From a bacterium (lineage in GTDB: Bacteria > Ratteibacteria > UBA8468 > B48-G9 > JAFGKM01): a DNA stretch of 34,786 nucleotides. The DNA lies in contig JAOAEP010000095.1 in NCBI GenBank assembly GCA_026416755.1, positions 1 through 34,786 on the forward strand. The letters are read 5' to 3'. The notes beneath the pieces are model-generated. The model did no database searches, was not told the origin of the DNA, and saw only the letters and a program-made list of their open reading frames with translations. A program made the position numbers and the translations under genes. Of this stretch, positions 1 through 8,497 are shown one piece after another. Each line of letters starts with the position of its first letter. The stretch's first letter is position 1.

Positions 1-515
1 AAGAGACAGCTTATTATACTTTCCCAATTTTTTTGAAATTCAGTTAGTCGTTCATCAATTCCTTCTTCTATTTTATATGTTCCATATTTTAAACCCCATC
101 TAAAACCATCCCAAACTGGTGTACATTTTAACCTTTCAACCGCATATATATCATTTGAAGGCGCATGAGAAGGCAAATATACTATCAATTTTATATCTTT
201 TTCTGCAAGTTCCTCTCCTAAATCCTTAATTAAATCCCTTTTTGATAATCTACTTTTCTTCCTTTTTACAATCTCATCATATGTTTCATTTGGACTGCAA
301 TAAAATCCAGAACATTGACCTATCGTAAATATAATCCAACCACATTTAATCTCAGATAATTGTTTAACAAAATTTTTAACATTAAATCTATCAACTTTTT
401 TATTCCATTCTTCAACTTCTAACTTAATTTCTTCATGACAACTTGGATAATCTGCAAGGTAATGAACCATAACTCCCCATTTTCTTTCATACATCCATTC
501 TGCTCTATGTTTCAT
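1..515 (-). CDS. GH29-like (alpha-L-fucosidase-like) hydrolase, 3' part cut by window edge
   Basis: Open reading frame from an ATG at 515 to the window edge, 171 complete codons with no stop. The N-terminus reads MKHRAEWMYERKWGVMVHYL, followed by a WN-x-x-V-D-F/R-like segment and GQCSGFYCSPN. This pattern (WGV-x-x-HYL, then G-Q-x-S-G-Y/F-Y-C-S-P-N, then VYLPS-x-AP) is typical of alpha-L-fucosidase-related TIM-barrel proteins found in polysaccharide loci of Lentisphaerae-like genomes. No signal peptide is visible, so it is probably cytoplasmic. The catalytic nucleophile region is not reached. The start lies 3 nt after the stop of the CBM9-type lipoprotein gene, with a GAGAG purine run overlapping that stop, so it is probably translationally coupled. 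It is the last visible gene of the minus-strand carbohydrate run. The activity is inferred from family resemblance only. Confidence 0.62.
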   Translation of the reverse strand, partial: MKHRAEWMYERKWGVMVHYLADYPSCHEEIKLEVEEWNKKVDRFNVKNFVKQLSEIKCGWIIFTIGQCSGFYCSPNETYDEIVKRKKSRLSKRDLIKDLGEELAEKDIKLIVYLPSHAPSNDIYAVERLKCTPVWDGFRWGLKYGTYKIEEGIDERLTEFQKNWESIISCL

Positions 516-518
516 TCT

Positions 519-3410
519 CTAACTCTCATACATTTCTACTTCATATATCTCTGCCTTTGTACCTTGTTTTACTTTTGTTATAATTATTTTCATTTTTACA
601 GTTTTAATTTTTTCATCAAATTTAAATTCAATAACATCTTCTTTATTATCTTTAACTTCTCCTATCTTTTGCCATTCACCTTTTTTCCATATATAAACTT
701 CCATATCTTCTATCGTCGCTGAATATATTTTTAGTCGCTTAAATTCAGGAACAAATGTAAGAAATTTCATCTCAATAAAAGAAGGATTTTCAACTGATGT
801 GGATTTTGTCCAAGAAGACCAACCTAATGTATCTGTCATACCATCACATAGTGTAAATAGGAACATATTTGATATATAAGTATCTGAACTATTAAATTCT
901 ATTTCTCTTCCTTTCCCATAAAGTATATTCCCTTTATTTTTGAAACTATTTTTTATCTCATCTATCTGTTTTTTCAATTCTTCAACTTTTTTAAGACCTT
1001 TTCCTATCTCTGGATATGTTAAAATATGCACCTGATATGGATAAAAATTTAACTTAATTTTTCCATCTTTAACATCAACTAATAAATTCTCTCTAACTCC
1101 ATAAAGTTTCTTAATTTTTTCAAGTTCTTCTGAATATATCTCATCTTCCTGATTACTTTCTGTCATATTAACTGCAATAAGTAAAATTTTTCCGTCTTTC
1201 TCTTTTATCAAAATATCTATATCCTTATTTTTATTTCTAAATTCTAATTTTTCATTTGGATGTGTTAACAAAAATTCTTCAAGTTTTTCTATTGTTTCAT
1301 AAATAAAATCAACACCAAGACGTAAATCAACAGAATTTAAGTGGTCATTATATATAAAAGGAGTAAATCCTTTTGCACCATTTACTATACTTGTCCATAT
1401 CATACAATTAAACTCATCAAAAGTAGGATAATCAGCAAATCTATCAATAAATCCATAAGTAAATGCTTGAGGAGTACACCATGCTGGGATTTTGTTTTTG
1501 GCACTTTGATATACTTCTTCTATTACATTTTTTATTTCTTTTATACTTCTCATTTTCCTTTTTCCACTATCGTCAACACTTGGATTTAAATAAGGATGTG
1601 GATTTAATATGTCAGCGCAGTTAGTATATTTCTTAGGTTCTCTTGTTATAATCATTACAGGATGATATGGGTCTTTTTCTTTTATATACTCATACATATA
1701 TTTTAAATAAACAGGACTTACACCTCTACATTCTGGTTCATCACATAAATAATAAAACCATCTATTTTGGTCTTCTTTCATCTTTTCTATATTATAATCA
1801 AGCATATTAAAAACAAATTGGTGAGGTAATACATCTTGTTTTATTCTCATTGTTTCCTCTTTTGCAATTTTTATCAAGTCATCTTTTTTTATTCCATATT
1901 TATTAAGAAACTCGTTATTCCATGCAAGTTCTCTTAATCTTTCTGCTTCAACTCCCATCCAACATTCCCAAGTATTTACATATTTACTGTTTGGTTTATT
2001 ACCATATCTATTTCTTATTGCCTGACTAACAAGGTATATTGAATTTCCATACCATCCTCTTACAAATATTGGTTTTCCATTTACAACAAGATTTAAATTT
2101 TCATCTATATATACATAACTTCCTTTTTCTGGTTTTTTTATTTTCTTTATTTTTAATTCTTTTTTTTCAATAATTCCATCTTTTCCTGTTAATTCAACTA
2201 TTAAATTATATTCACCTTCTTTCAAATCACTTGCCTTAATTTTAAAATCTACTCTTTTATCTACCTTTAAATCAATTTCTCTTGATAAACTTTCTCCTTT
2301 AAGTTGTATTTTTAATTTTGAATCTTTTATCTTTTCTTCTGGAATATTTATATATACCTTTCCTTCAATATTTTCTATTCTTTCTTCTGGATATATACAA
2401 TTTGAATAGAATGGTTTTTCTATTTCAACTTTTAATTTTTCATAATCCACTTCTACCACTTGAATATTACCTGAAACTACATCTTTTTCATTTAAAATTA
2501 CTATACTTATTTCTTTTTTTCCTTCTTTGCCAAATTTAATATTTTCTACCTTTACTAAATTTCCTCCTTCTTTCAAATTTATTCTTTTGTTAGCAATTTC
2601 TTTTTCTGCTTCAAATACTTTAATTTCTCTTAAACCTATTGCTTTTTTCCCAACATTAAGTTTAATTATCAAATCACCTTCTAATTCTTCATTCTTTATC
2701 TCTACTTCTGTTTTGGTTATTTTTATATCATAAATAGGATTTTTAATAGGCATATTTGTAAACTTTCTAAATTTTTTTACTTCATGAAAACCTCTGTCAA
2801 GAATTGCCCATGTTGATAGTTCATTTACTGGGAATCTATTTCTTGTTATATTCAATAAATATGTATCTGAAAAATCTTTTGAATCTGTATAATAAAAACA
2901 ATATAAAGGAATTTTAACTTCAACAGACCAATAATTTTCTCCTTTAAAAACAGCACTTTCCCATAAACAACTATAATAACCACCACTAGTATTACCTCCT
3001 TCAATCCAATAAGAATCAAATTGTGAATTTGAGGCAGTAACTGCAAATTGATAATAATTCATTCCTTTACCTTCAGGGTCTATAAAAATTTCAACACTAT
3101 CCATTTCCCAGAAACTTGAATCTCTTGGTAAAAACTCGCTTTTTAACTTATTCATATATGGTTCCTCACATCTTATTCCCAAATAGATTGCATTTTCATC
3201 TGTTAAGATTCTAAAACTTGTATCTGCTTTCGGTTTTCCACCACCTTGTGATTGTAAAAGATTAAATCCACTATATAACTTCGCATTTTTCCAATCATCT
3301 TCTTCAAGTTTACCATCTATTTTTATCTCTCCTTTTTTAAAATCTGCTTTATATAATTCTTGACAAGAAAGAATAAAGGGAAATAAAAAAATAAAAGGGA
3401 AGAATTTCAT
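519..3410 (-). CDS. Lipoprotein with CBM9-like domain, TIM-barrel hydrolase-like core and discoidin-like tail
   Basis: 963 residues. The N-terminus is a hydrophobic signal with a possible lipobox ending at Cys16 (FILSC), suggesting a lipoprotein. Residues about 22-220 look like a family 9 carbohydrate-binding (DOMON-like) module, with I-D-G-K-L-E-E-D-D-W and the metal-site-like D-S-V-E-I-F-I-D-P. Residues about 225-425 are beta-rich, Ig-like. From about 430 a glycosidase-like barrel begins (LVVNGKPIFVRGWYG), with a candidate acid residue in YYLCDEPE (D557-E560). Residues about 840-963 resemble an F5/8C (discoidin) fold. The ATG overlaps the stop of the preceding gene by 4 nt (ATGA), and its Shine-Dalgarno AGGAGG lies in the last Arg-Arg codons of that gene. 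It likely binds and possibly cleaves extracellular glycan at the cell envelope. The exact GH family is not assigned. Confidence 0.72.
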   Translation of the reverse strand: MKFFPFIFLFPFILSCQELYKADFKKGEIKIDGKLEEDDWKNAKLYSGFNLLQSQGGGKPKADTSFRILTDENAIYLGIRCEEPYMNKLKSEFLPRDSSFWEMDSVEIFIDPEGKGMNYYQFAVTASNSQFDSYWIEGGNTSGGYYSCLWESAVFKGENYWSVEVKIPLYCFYYTDSKDFSDTYLLNITRNRFPVNELSTWAILDRGFHEVKKFRKFTNMPIKNPIYDIKITKTEVEIKNEELEGDLIIKLNVGKKAIGLREIKVFEAEKEIANKRINLKEGGNLVKVENIKFGKEGKKEISIVILNEKDVVSGNIQVVEVDYEKLKVEIEKPFYSNCIYPEERIENIEGKVYINIPEEKIKDSKLKIQLKGESLSREIDLKVDKRVDFKIKASDLKEGEYNLIVELTGKDGIIEKKELKIKKIKKPEKGSYVYIDENLNLVVNGKPIFVRGWYGNSIYLVSQAIRNRYGNKPNSKYVNTWECWMGVEAERLRELAWNNEFLNKYGIKKDDLIKIAKEETMRIKQDVLPHQFVFNMLDYNIEKMKEDQNRWFYYLCDEPECRGVSPVYLKYMYEYIKEKDPYHPVMIITREPKKYTNCADILNPHPYLNPSVDDSGKRKMRSIKEIKNVIEEVYQSAKNKIPAWCTPQAFTYGFIDRFADYPTFDEFNCMIWTSIVNGAKGFTPFIYNDHLNSVDLRLGVDFIYETIEKLEEFLLTHPNEKLEFRNKNKDIDILIKEKDGKILLIAVNMTESNQEDEIYSEELEKIKKLYGVRENLLVDVKDGKIKLNFYPYQVHILTYPEIGKGLKKVEELKKQIDEIKNSFKNKGNILYGKGREIEFNSSDTYISNMFLFTLCDGMTDTLGWSSWTKSTSVENPSFIEMKFLTFVPEFKRLKIYSATIEDMEVYIWKKGEWQKIGEVKDNKEDVIEFKFDEKIKTVKMKIIITKVKQGTKAEIYEVEMYES

Positions 3411-4279
3411 TTTGGCCTCCTTTCTGTTTTTATTTCAAAATAATTGGCTGTCCATATTGGAACATTTATTTTACCTCCAAGTACAGTTGCTTTAATTAAA
3501 AAATTGCCAGGTGAATAAGTATCTATTTCTTTCCCATCCTTTTTAACTGAAGGTTTGTCTATCTTTTCTAATTTTATTTTCCCTATCCATATCTTTTGCT
3601 CATCATCTTCAGGTTTTAATTGTAAAGAACTTGAATTATTTACTTTTATTTCATGTGTTATATAAAAATCATAAAAAGTCAAACTTACATCTTCTGCTGG
3701 TTCTTTCAATATAACTTTAAAAATAATCTCATCTCCTATTTCTACATATCCTTTTTCTTTAATTGCAGGACTTTCTATTTCAATAAGATATTCTGGTTTT
3801 TTTACCATTTTTATATAACTAAAATGTATCTCAGTATTATAAAGAAATATTCTGCAATACTCAAAATTTTTAATATTTTTGTTTGAAAGAAATGGATTGG
3901 TAACAAAAAGACCTGGATAAATATGTGTTACAAAGTTAAAAACATTATTAGGGAAAGCCATTAAAAAATCTCTATATCCTTCTCCATAAATAACTTTTTT
4001 TATTTCCCAAACAAGATATGGATACTCTGAACTAAATTTAAAGTATCTACCAATAGAGTGCTTATCATTTGAAGGTGATTTTATCCTAAATCCATCTTCA
4101 AGTCCTTCAACTTCAAGTTTACCACTCCATGCTTTACCTTCCCAAAATTCTTTTTTTCCATATTCAATAATTGCAAAATTTTTCCCATCTTCAATCCATA
4201 ATGTATTTTCATCTGGATTATACTTTACTGCTGAGAAACATAAAGTTGAGAAAATATATAATACTATTAAAAATTTCAT
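3407..4279 (-). CDS. Secreted protein of unknown function
   Basis: I chose the ATG at 4279 (MKFLIVLYIFSTLCFSA), 290 residues, because AGGAG sits at the right distance and a Sec signal peptide follows directly; cleavage is probably after Ala17. An upstream in-frame ATG at 4321 would overlap the pseudopilin gene and put 14 charged residues before the signal. The mature part is beta-rich with many aromatic residues. I recognise no catalytic motif. It lies 23 nt after the pseudopilin gene and overlaps the CBM9-type lipoprotein start by 4 nt, so it is part of the same transcript. A substrate-binding or structural partner of the lipoprotein is possible, but this rests on position only. Confidence 0.75.
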   Translation of the reverse strand: MKFLIVLYIFSTLCFSAVKYNPDENTLWIEDGKNFAIIEYGKKEFWEGKAWSGKLEVEGLEDGFRIKSPSNDKHSIGRYFKFSSEYPYLVWEIKKVIYGEGYRDFLMAFPNNVFNFVTHIYPGLFVTNPFLSNKNIKNFEYCRIFLYNTEIHFSYIKMVKKPEYLIEIESPAIKEKGYVEIGDEIIFKVILKEPAEDVSLTFYDFYITHEIKVNNSSSLQLKPEDDEQKIWIGKIKLEKIDKPSVKKDGKEIDTYSPGNFLIKATVLGGKINVPIWTANYFEIKTERRPK

Positions 4280-4302
4280 GGCTTCTCCTTTCTTTTTATA
4301 AT

Positions 4303-5058
4303 TTATCTTAACCTTCCCCACGGCATTCTATAATACCAGTCCTGGTTGGGGTCATATGCTTTATTGTAAGTCCATGCTTCAACATGTCCATCAGCAAATG
4401 CAAATATACAAATCGAAGTTTTAAGATTATCTGTATTTCCATGTCTTAAATTAAACGATTGGCCTGGAGTAGTACCTAAACAAAAAGTATTGTTCCAAGG
4501 AGCAGCACAACCACCATAACCTGTACTTGTAGCTGCAGCATCTCCAAAAATAATCTGTTCAGAAGGTCTTTTTATTTCACTATATTTTTTGTAAGGCATA
4601 ACAGACCCATAATTTCTTCCTCCAACAATACAAACAGGCATTCCATAATGAGCCTCAAGTTGATAGACTAATCTTCCTCTTGCATTTCTATTTGAAGGGC
4701 ATTTCAAAATGCCATTTCTATATTTTGGTGGAATTGTAGCCCAATAGCCACCAGTTAATTCTGGCATGTTAAGATATGTTCTCATAATAAATGGCCACCA
4801 ATATGTTATAGATGGTTCTTGTTCATAAACCATTCCTGAAAATCTATACGCAGCATTATGAACAGCTGGTAAAATCTCATCATAATCTTCAATATACATT
4901 TTCCAAGCAAGAGCAAGTTGTTTTAAGTTATTCATACATAAAGACATTCTTGCTCTTTCTCTTGCTTTACTTAATGCTGGTAATAGCATGGCTGCCAAAA
5001 TAGCAATTATGGCAACCACTACAAGAAGTTCAATTAATGTAAATCCTTTCCTTTTCAT
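4303..5058 (-). CDS. Type II pseudopilin-like protein with DUF1559-like C-terminus
   Basis: From the ATG at 5058 the protein is 251 residues and begins MKRKGFTLIELLVVVAIIAI: a short basic leader, the prepilin peptidase site Gly5/Phe6, Glu10 at +5 of the mature protein and one hydrophobic helix. The C-terminal half has FAFADGHVEAW, the DG-H-V signature of the H-X9-DG pseudopilins that are greatly expanded in planctomycetes and Lentisphaerae. Here the spacing from the preceding His (RHGN) to DG is 16 rather than 9. A perfect GGAGGTGAG ribosome site precedes this ATG. A second identical site with an in-frame ATG exists at 5106 and would add 16 lysine-rich residues before the leader. No other type II secretion gene is in the window. 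It would be processed by a prepilin peptidase and displayed at the envelope. Confidence 0.85.
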   Translation of the reverse strand: MKRKGFTLIELLVVVAIIAILAAMLLPALSKARERARMSLCMNNLKQLALAWKMYIEDYDEILPAVHNAAYRFSGMVYEQEPSITYWWPFIMRTYLNMPELTGGYWATIPPKYRNGILKCPSNRNARGRLVYQLEAHYGMPVCIVGGRNYGSVMPYKKYSEIKRPSEQIIFGDAAATSTGYGGCAAPWNNTFCLGTTPGQSFNLRHGNTDNLKTSICIFAFADGHVEAWTYNKAYDPNQDWYYRMPWGRLR

Positions 5059-5120
5059 AATCTCACCTCCTTTTTTATTTTTTTCTTCTTTTTTAATTTT
5101 TCTCATAATCTCACCTCCTT
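5055..5120 (-). repeat. 18-bp direct repeat duplicating ribosome site and start of the pseudopilin gene
   Basis: On the minus strand the 18-mer AAGGAGGTGAGATTATGA occurs at 5120-5103 and again at 5072-5055, with 30 nt of purine-rich sequence between. Both copies contain a strong Shine-Dalgarno and an ATG, and both ATGs are in the same frame (48 nt apart). The upstream copy also encodes the last codons and TGA stop of the dead LacI gene. The downstream copy is the one placed correctly for a prepilin leader. Confidence 0.85.
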
Positions 5121-6121
5121 TACACTTTCTCTTTCTATTATTTCAACATCAAATATTATCTTTTCAATTTTTTTATCAGGATTTTTTATTCTCTCTATCA
5201 ATAATTCAACTGCTTTTTTGCCCATCTCTTCAAGTGGTTGCTCTATTGATGTTAAAGTTGGATTTGAATATAAGCAATTTATTATATTATCAAAACCTAT
5301 TATACTTAATTCATCAGGAACTTTTATTCCAATTTTTGCACTTTCTCCTATTAAACTTAATGCATAAATATCTCCAAATGTAATCACTGCTGTCGGCCTT
5401 TCTTTCATACTGAACCAATTTTTTAATGTCTGTCTTGCATATTCATTTATCTCTTCTGTCCCACCGATTTTCCTCTCAGGCAAATTTATATATTCTTCTT
5501 TTATTTCAAGTCCAAAAATCTTAAGCCCTTCAATATATCCTTCTAACCTTTCTTTTTGATGTATTCCAAGTGGCTTCATCCCAAATAATGATATCTTTCT
5601 ATGACCTTTATTATAAAGATAACCTATTGCTTTTATTATCCCACCTTTATTATCAGGCATAACATAATCACAACTTACTTTCTCAGACCTATAATTTAAA
5701 AAAACAATAGGAATTTTCTCTTTCAATTTTTAAATAACATCATCTGGTATTTTTTCTTCTATTATAAGTCCATCAACTTTTTTTAATATATCAGGCCTAT
5801 ATAATATTTCTTGATAATTCTCTAATGCGTAAAGTAAAAGATTTAAATTTTTATTTTTTATAACCTCAAATACACCTGAATAAAATCTGTGATAATAAGG
5901 GTCTGATATAGAAACACTTGAAGGAAAGATATATCCAATATTTCCTGTCTTAAACCCATCTTCAACTGGTATATAAAATTTTCTATATCCAAATTCTTCT
6001 GCTGTCTCTATAATCTTCCTTCTTGTCTCTGGAGATATCTTTACTTCTTTATTATTTAAAACAAAACTAACTGTCGTCTGTGATACCCCCTCTTTGCAAT
6101 TTCTTTTTGGTTTACTTTCAT
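5103..6121 (-). pseudogene. LacI-family transcription regulator, disrupted twice
   Basis: Reconstructed, the product would be about 339 residues: helix-turn-helix (MKVNQKEIAK, then VSQTTVSFVLNNK in another frame), hinge near GYRKFYIP, and a periplasmic-binding-like core (FPSSVSISDPYYHRFYSG; later DELSIIGFDN and PTLTSIEQPLEEMG). Two lesions break it. A run of five G (6086-6090 on the complement) needs a sixth to join the two halves of the HTH. A TAA at 5730-5732 interrupts the otherwise continuous frame between IPDDVI and KLKEKIPIVFLNY, where GAA (Glu) would fit. The remaining 3' frame is open from a TTG at 5726. Two independent lesions of different kind favour a real pseudogene over one sequencing error. 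It would have regulated the adjacent pseudopilin-lipoprotein-GH29 block. Confidence 0.85.
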
Positions 6122-6144
6122 ATAAATTTTAATTTTGTCAAGAA

Positions 6145-6164
6145 AATCTTTTTTAGAAAAGATT
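6145..6164 (-). other. 20-bp palindrome between GH38-like gene and dead LacI gene
   Basis: The arms AATCTTTT and AAAAGATT flank a 4-nt loop. On the minus strand it is followed by TTTTCTT, so it could be a weak, AT-rich intrinsic terminator for the upstream carbohydrate genes. The alternative is an operator. Only one G-C pair is in the stem, so the terminator reading is weak. Confidence 0.3.
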
Positions 6165-6169
6165 CAATT

Positions 6170-8497
6170 TTATTTTTGTTTCTCTAAATAAAAAAATATT
6201 AGTTCATTTGGGTTGATTTTATATGTGACTAAATTATTCTTTGATTGAATTTTCTCAATTTTTTCTTCTATTGGGTTTGAAAGATAAAATTCTATATCTT
6301 CTTCAATTTTAAATTTTAAACTGAACTTAGTATTTTTATTATCAGTTTCTTTTAAACATAAAATATAACCATTATTATCATTGGATTTTTTAAAGTATAA
6401 GATAAAGATGTTATTTTTATCTATTTCAAAAACTCTCTCAACAATCTCTTTAAAATTTTTCTTTATATATTTATCTGAAATATCATATCCAAAATGATTT
6501 TCAATTTCTCCTTTTTTAGAAGTAAATAAATATCTAAATTGAATCATACCTGATTGGAAACATTTAAAATTTGTATACCAATAATTATTAATTACATAAG
6601 AAAAAACCCACCCCTTTTTTATATCTAATTTTTTTAACCATTTACCTGTATTTATGTCTGAAAGTTGTATAAGTGGACTATCTGGACTTATAAATAATAT
6701 ACTTTTTGAAATATCACTTAAAATAATCCAGTCCTCAGTGGAATAATAATCTTTTGCGGTATTTAGTAACTGTTCCTTCTCTGGGATAAAAATACTTTTA
6801 CCTGGACCTGATATCTTAATTTTTGGACAAATTAAGTTAAAGGGAAATGCGAAATATACACCTTCTGGATTTATATTTTCTTCCTTAAATAAGGTATTTT
6901 TTATCTTAATTATTTTTTCTTTATTACATAATTCAATTTCTGATAAAATGTTTTTACATCCTTTCCCTTTTAATTTTAATATAATCTTTTCTGCTTCTTT
7001 GTTTTTGCATTTTTCTGCAAACTTTAGTTTTGAAAAATATCTTTTAAATTTTGCATCTCTTCTTTTTCTACTTTCACTCCATAAAGGTTCTTTAGAATAT
7101 TCATCCCATATTGAATTTCTTCCTTCTTTAAATACAATTTCTTCAAATATGTATCTATTAAATAAATAGGGAGAATCTTTATCAACCATTTCCTCTTTTA
7201 ATTCTTTATCAATTATTGAACTTATAGCACCATTTTCTTCATTTATCTCAATTCTATAAAAATCATTTTCAATTTTAAAATCATTATTAATTTTTGAAAA
7301 ATTCCTTATATTATATTTTTCAAATTCAAGATTTATTTTTTTAAAAATCTCTGTCCCTTTCTTATATAATCTTTCATTTTCAATGTAGGCATTATAGATA
7401 AAATTTGACTTTATTTGCCACTGCAAAATTGAATTAACAGAAAATGGATTTTTTATACTTTCACTTGCACCAAAAGTATGTTCTGCGAAAAAAAATAGGT
7501 TTTCCCAAATTTCATATATTTTTTTTGATGGATATTTGTGTAAACTAAGAATCTCAAGATAAGCATAAATTAGTTCGTTTTCTAAAACTTTTCTGACACT
7601 TTCTAAATATTTAGATACTTCAAAAGCACATGAAGCATTTCCATCTGCCCACCAATCAGGCCATGCTTTTTTATGTATCTCAAATTTATCAAAATATTTT
7701 TTTTCCATATATTTAAAAAATTTTTTAGGTGTTGAAAAAATTATAAAAGGTTGTTTTTCTTTTCCGTTCCATTCTTTTATAATTTTGGATATTTCAATTG
7801 ATGGCGGTTGATTATCCATGGCGACTTGTATACATATTGCATCAAAAGGATAATTATTATAAAAATTTTCAATAAATTCATTTAAGTTTTTTTTAACTTT
7901 TTCGTATGATTCTAAAAAACCAATATTTATCCCTTCTGCATACCAAAAATTCCTACTTGCATTCCAAACAAGAACTCTACTATCATCAGGAGAAATCCAC
8001 CAGAAAGGAACTAAAACAGATGGTGCAAAAGCCCTTATTTCATTTGTTGCCATCAAAAGGTATCTTATTCCAATTTTATTTAAAATTTGAGGTAGATTCC
8101 ATGGAAGCCCATTAATATCACAATTCATTGCAGTAGTTATCTTTATACCGTATTTCTCCTTTAGTTCTTTTATAAAATATAAACTTCTTATTAAGGTTTC
8201 AATGGTATAAAGTTCTGTCATATTTAAATAAAGTCCAGTTATTTCAATTCTTCCTTCTTTTACTCTTTTAATAAATTCTTCTATTTTTCGTTGTCTATTT
8301 TCAAAATAATGTTTAACCTGCCATAATGTTTCACAAGTCCATCTAAATTTTGCTTCTTCAGGATAATCTTCTGTCTTCTTACAATAGAAAAGAACATCAT
8401 CAAAAAATTTAATATAATCATCAAAAAGTTTTGTTTGAATATCTGTATATCCAATGTCTGTGTGTGTATGATGGATTAAAAAAATTTTATTTATCAT
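6170..8497 (-). CDS. Glycoside hydrolase family 38-like (alpha-mannosidase-type) enzyme
   Basis: 775 residues without a signal peptide, so probably cytoplasmic. The N-terminal HHTHTDIGYTD matches the GH38 zinc motif (H-x-D, here His12 and Asp14). NCDINGLPW places the candidate nucleophile and zinc ligand at Asp127, and FFAEHTFGASES gives the late zinc His at 340. The C-terminal half (about 400-775) is the beta-sandwich region, with weaker similarity. Length is close to short bacterial GH38 and DUF5054-type proteins. The ATG directly abuts the stop of the upstream toroid gene, with GGAGG overlapping that gene's end. In context it likely trims alpha-mannosyl or related oligosaccharides after import. 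The sugar specificity cannot be read from sequence. Confidence 0.75.
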   Translation of the reverse strand: MINKIFLIHHTHTDIGYTDIQTKLFDDYIKFFDDVLFYCKKTEDYPEEAKFRWTCETLWQVKHYFENRQRKIEEFIKRVKEGRIEITGLYLNMTELYTIETLIRSLYFIKELKEKYGIKITTAMNCDINGLPWNLPQILNKIGIRYLLMATNEIRAFAPSVLVPFWWISPDDSRVLVWNASRNFWYAEGINIGFLESYEKVKKNLNEFIENFYNNYPFDAICIQVAMDNQPPSIEISKIIKEWNGKEKQPFIIFSTPKKFFKYMEKKYFDKFEIHKKAWPDWWADGNASCAFEVSKYLESVRKVLENELIYAYLEILSLHKYPSKKIYEIWENLFFFAEHTFGASESIKNPFSVNSILQWQIKSNFIYNAYIENERLYKKGTEIFKKINLEFEKYNIRNFSKINNDFKIENDFYRIEINEENGAISSIIDKELKEEMVDKDSPYLFNRYIFEEIVFKEGRNSIWDEYSKEPLWSESRKRRDAKFKRYFSKLKFAEKCKNKEAEKIILKLKGKGCKNILSEIELCNKEKIIKIKNTLFKEENINPEGVYFAFPFNLICPKIKISGPGKSIFIPEKEQLLNTAKDYYSTEDWIILSDISKSILFISPDSPLIQLSDINTGKWLKKLDIKKGWVFSYVINNYWYTNFKCFQSGMIQFRYLFTSKKGEIENHFGYDISDKYIKKNFKEIVERVFEIDKNNIFILYFKKSNDNNGYILCLKETDNKNTKFSLKFKIEEDIEFYLSNPIEEKIEKIQSKNNLVTYKINPNELIFFYLEKQK

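Noticed and set aside
435..722. 95-residue plus-strand frame rich in Phe and Ile
   Set aside because: It spans the end of the lipoprotein gene and the start of the GH29-like gene on the opposite strand; composition is that of antisense AT-rich DNA.
4988..5383. 131-residue plus-strand frame
   Set aside because: It is antisense to the pseudopilin and LacI genes and rich in Phe, Leu and Ser, as expected for a shadow.
6136..6141. Perfect TTGACA on the minus strand before the dead LacI gene
   Set aside because: No -10-like hexamer occurs at 16-18 nt spacing, so I do not call a promoter here.
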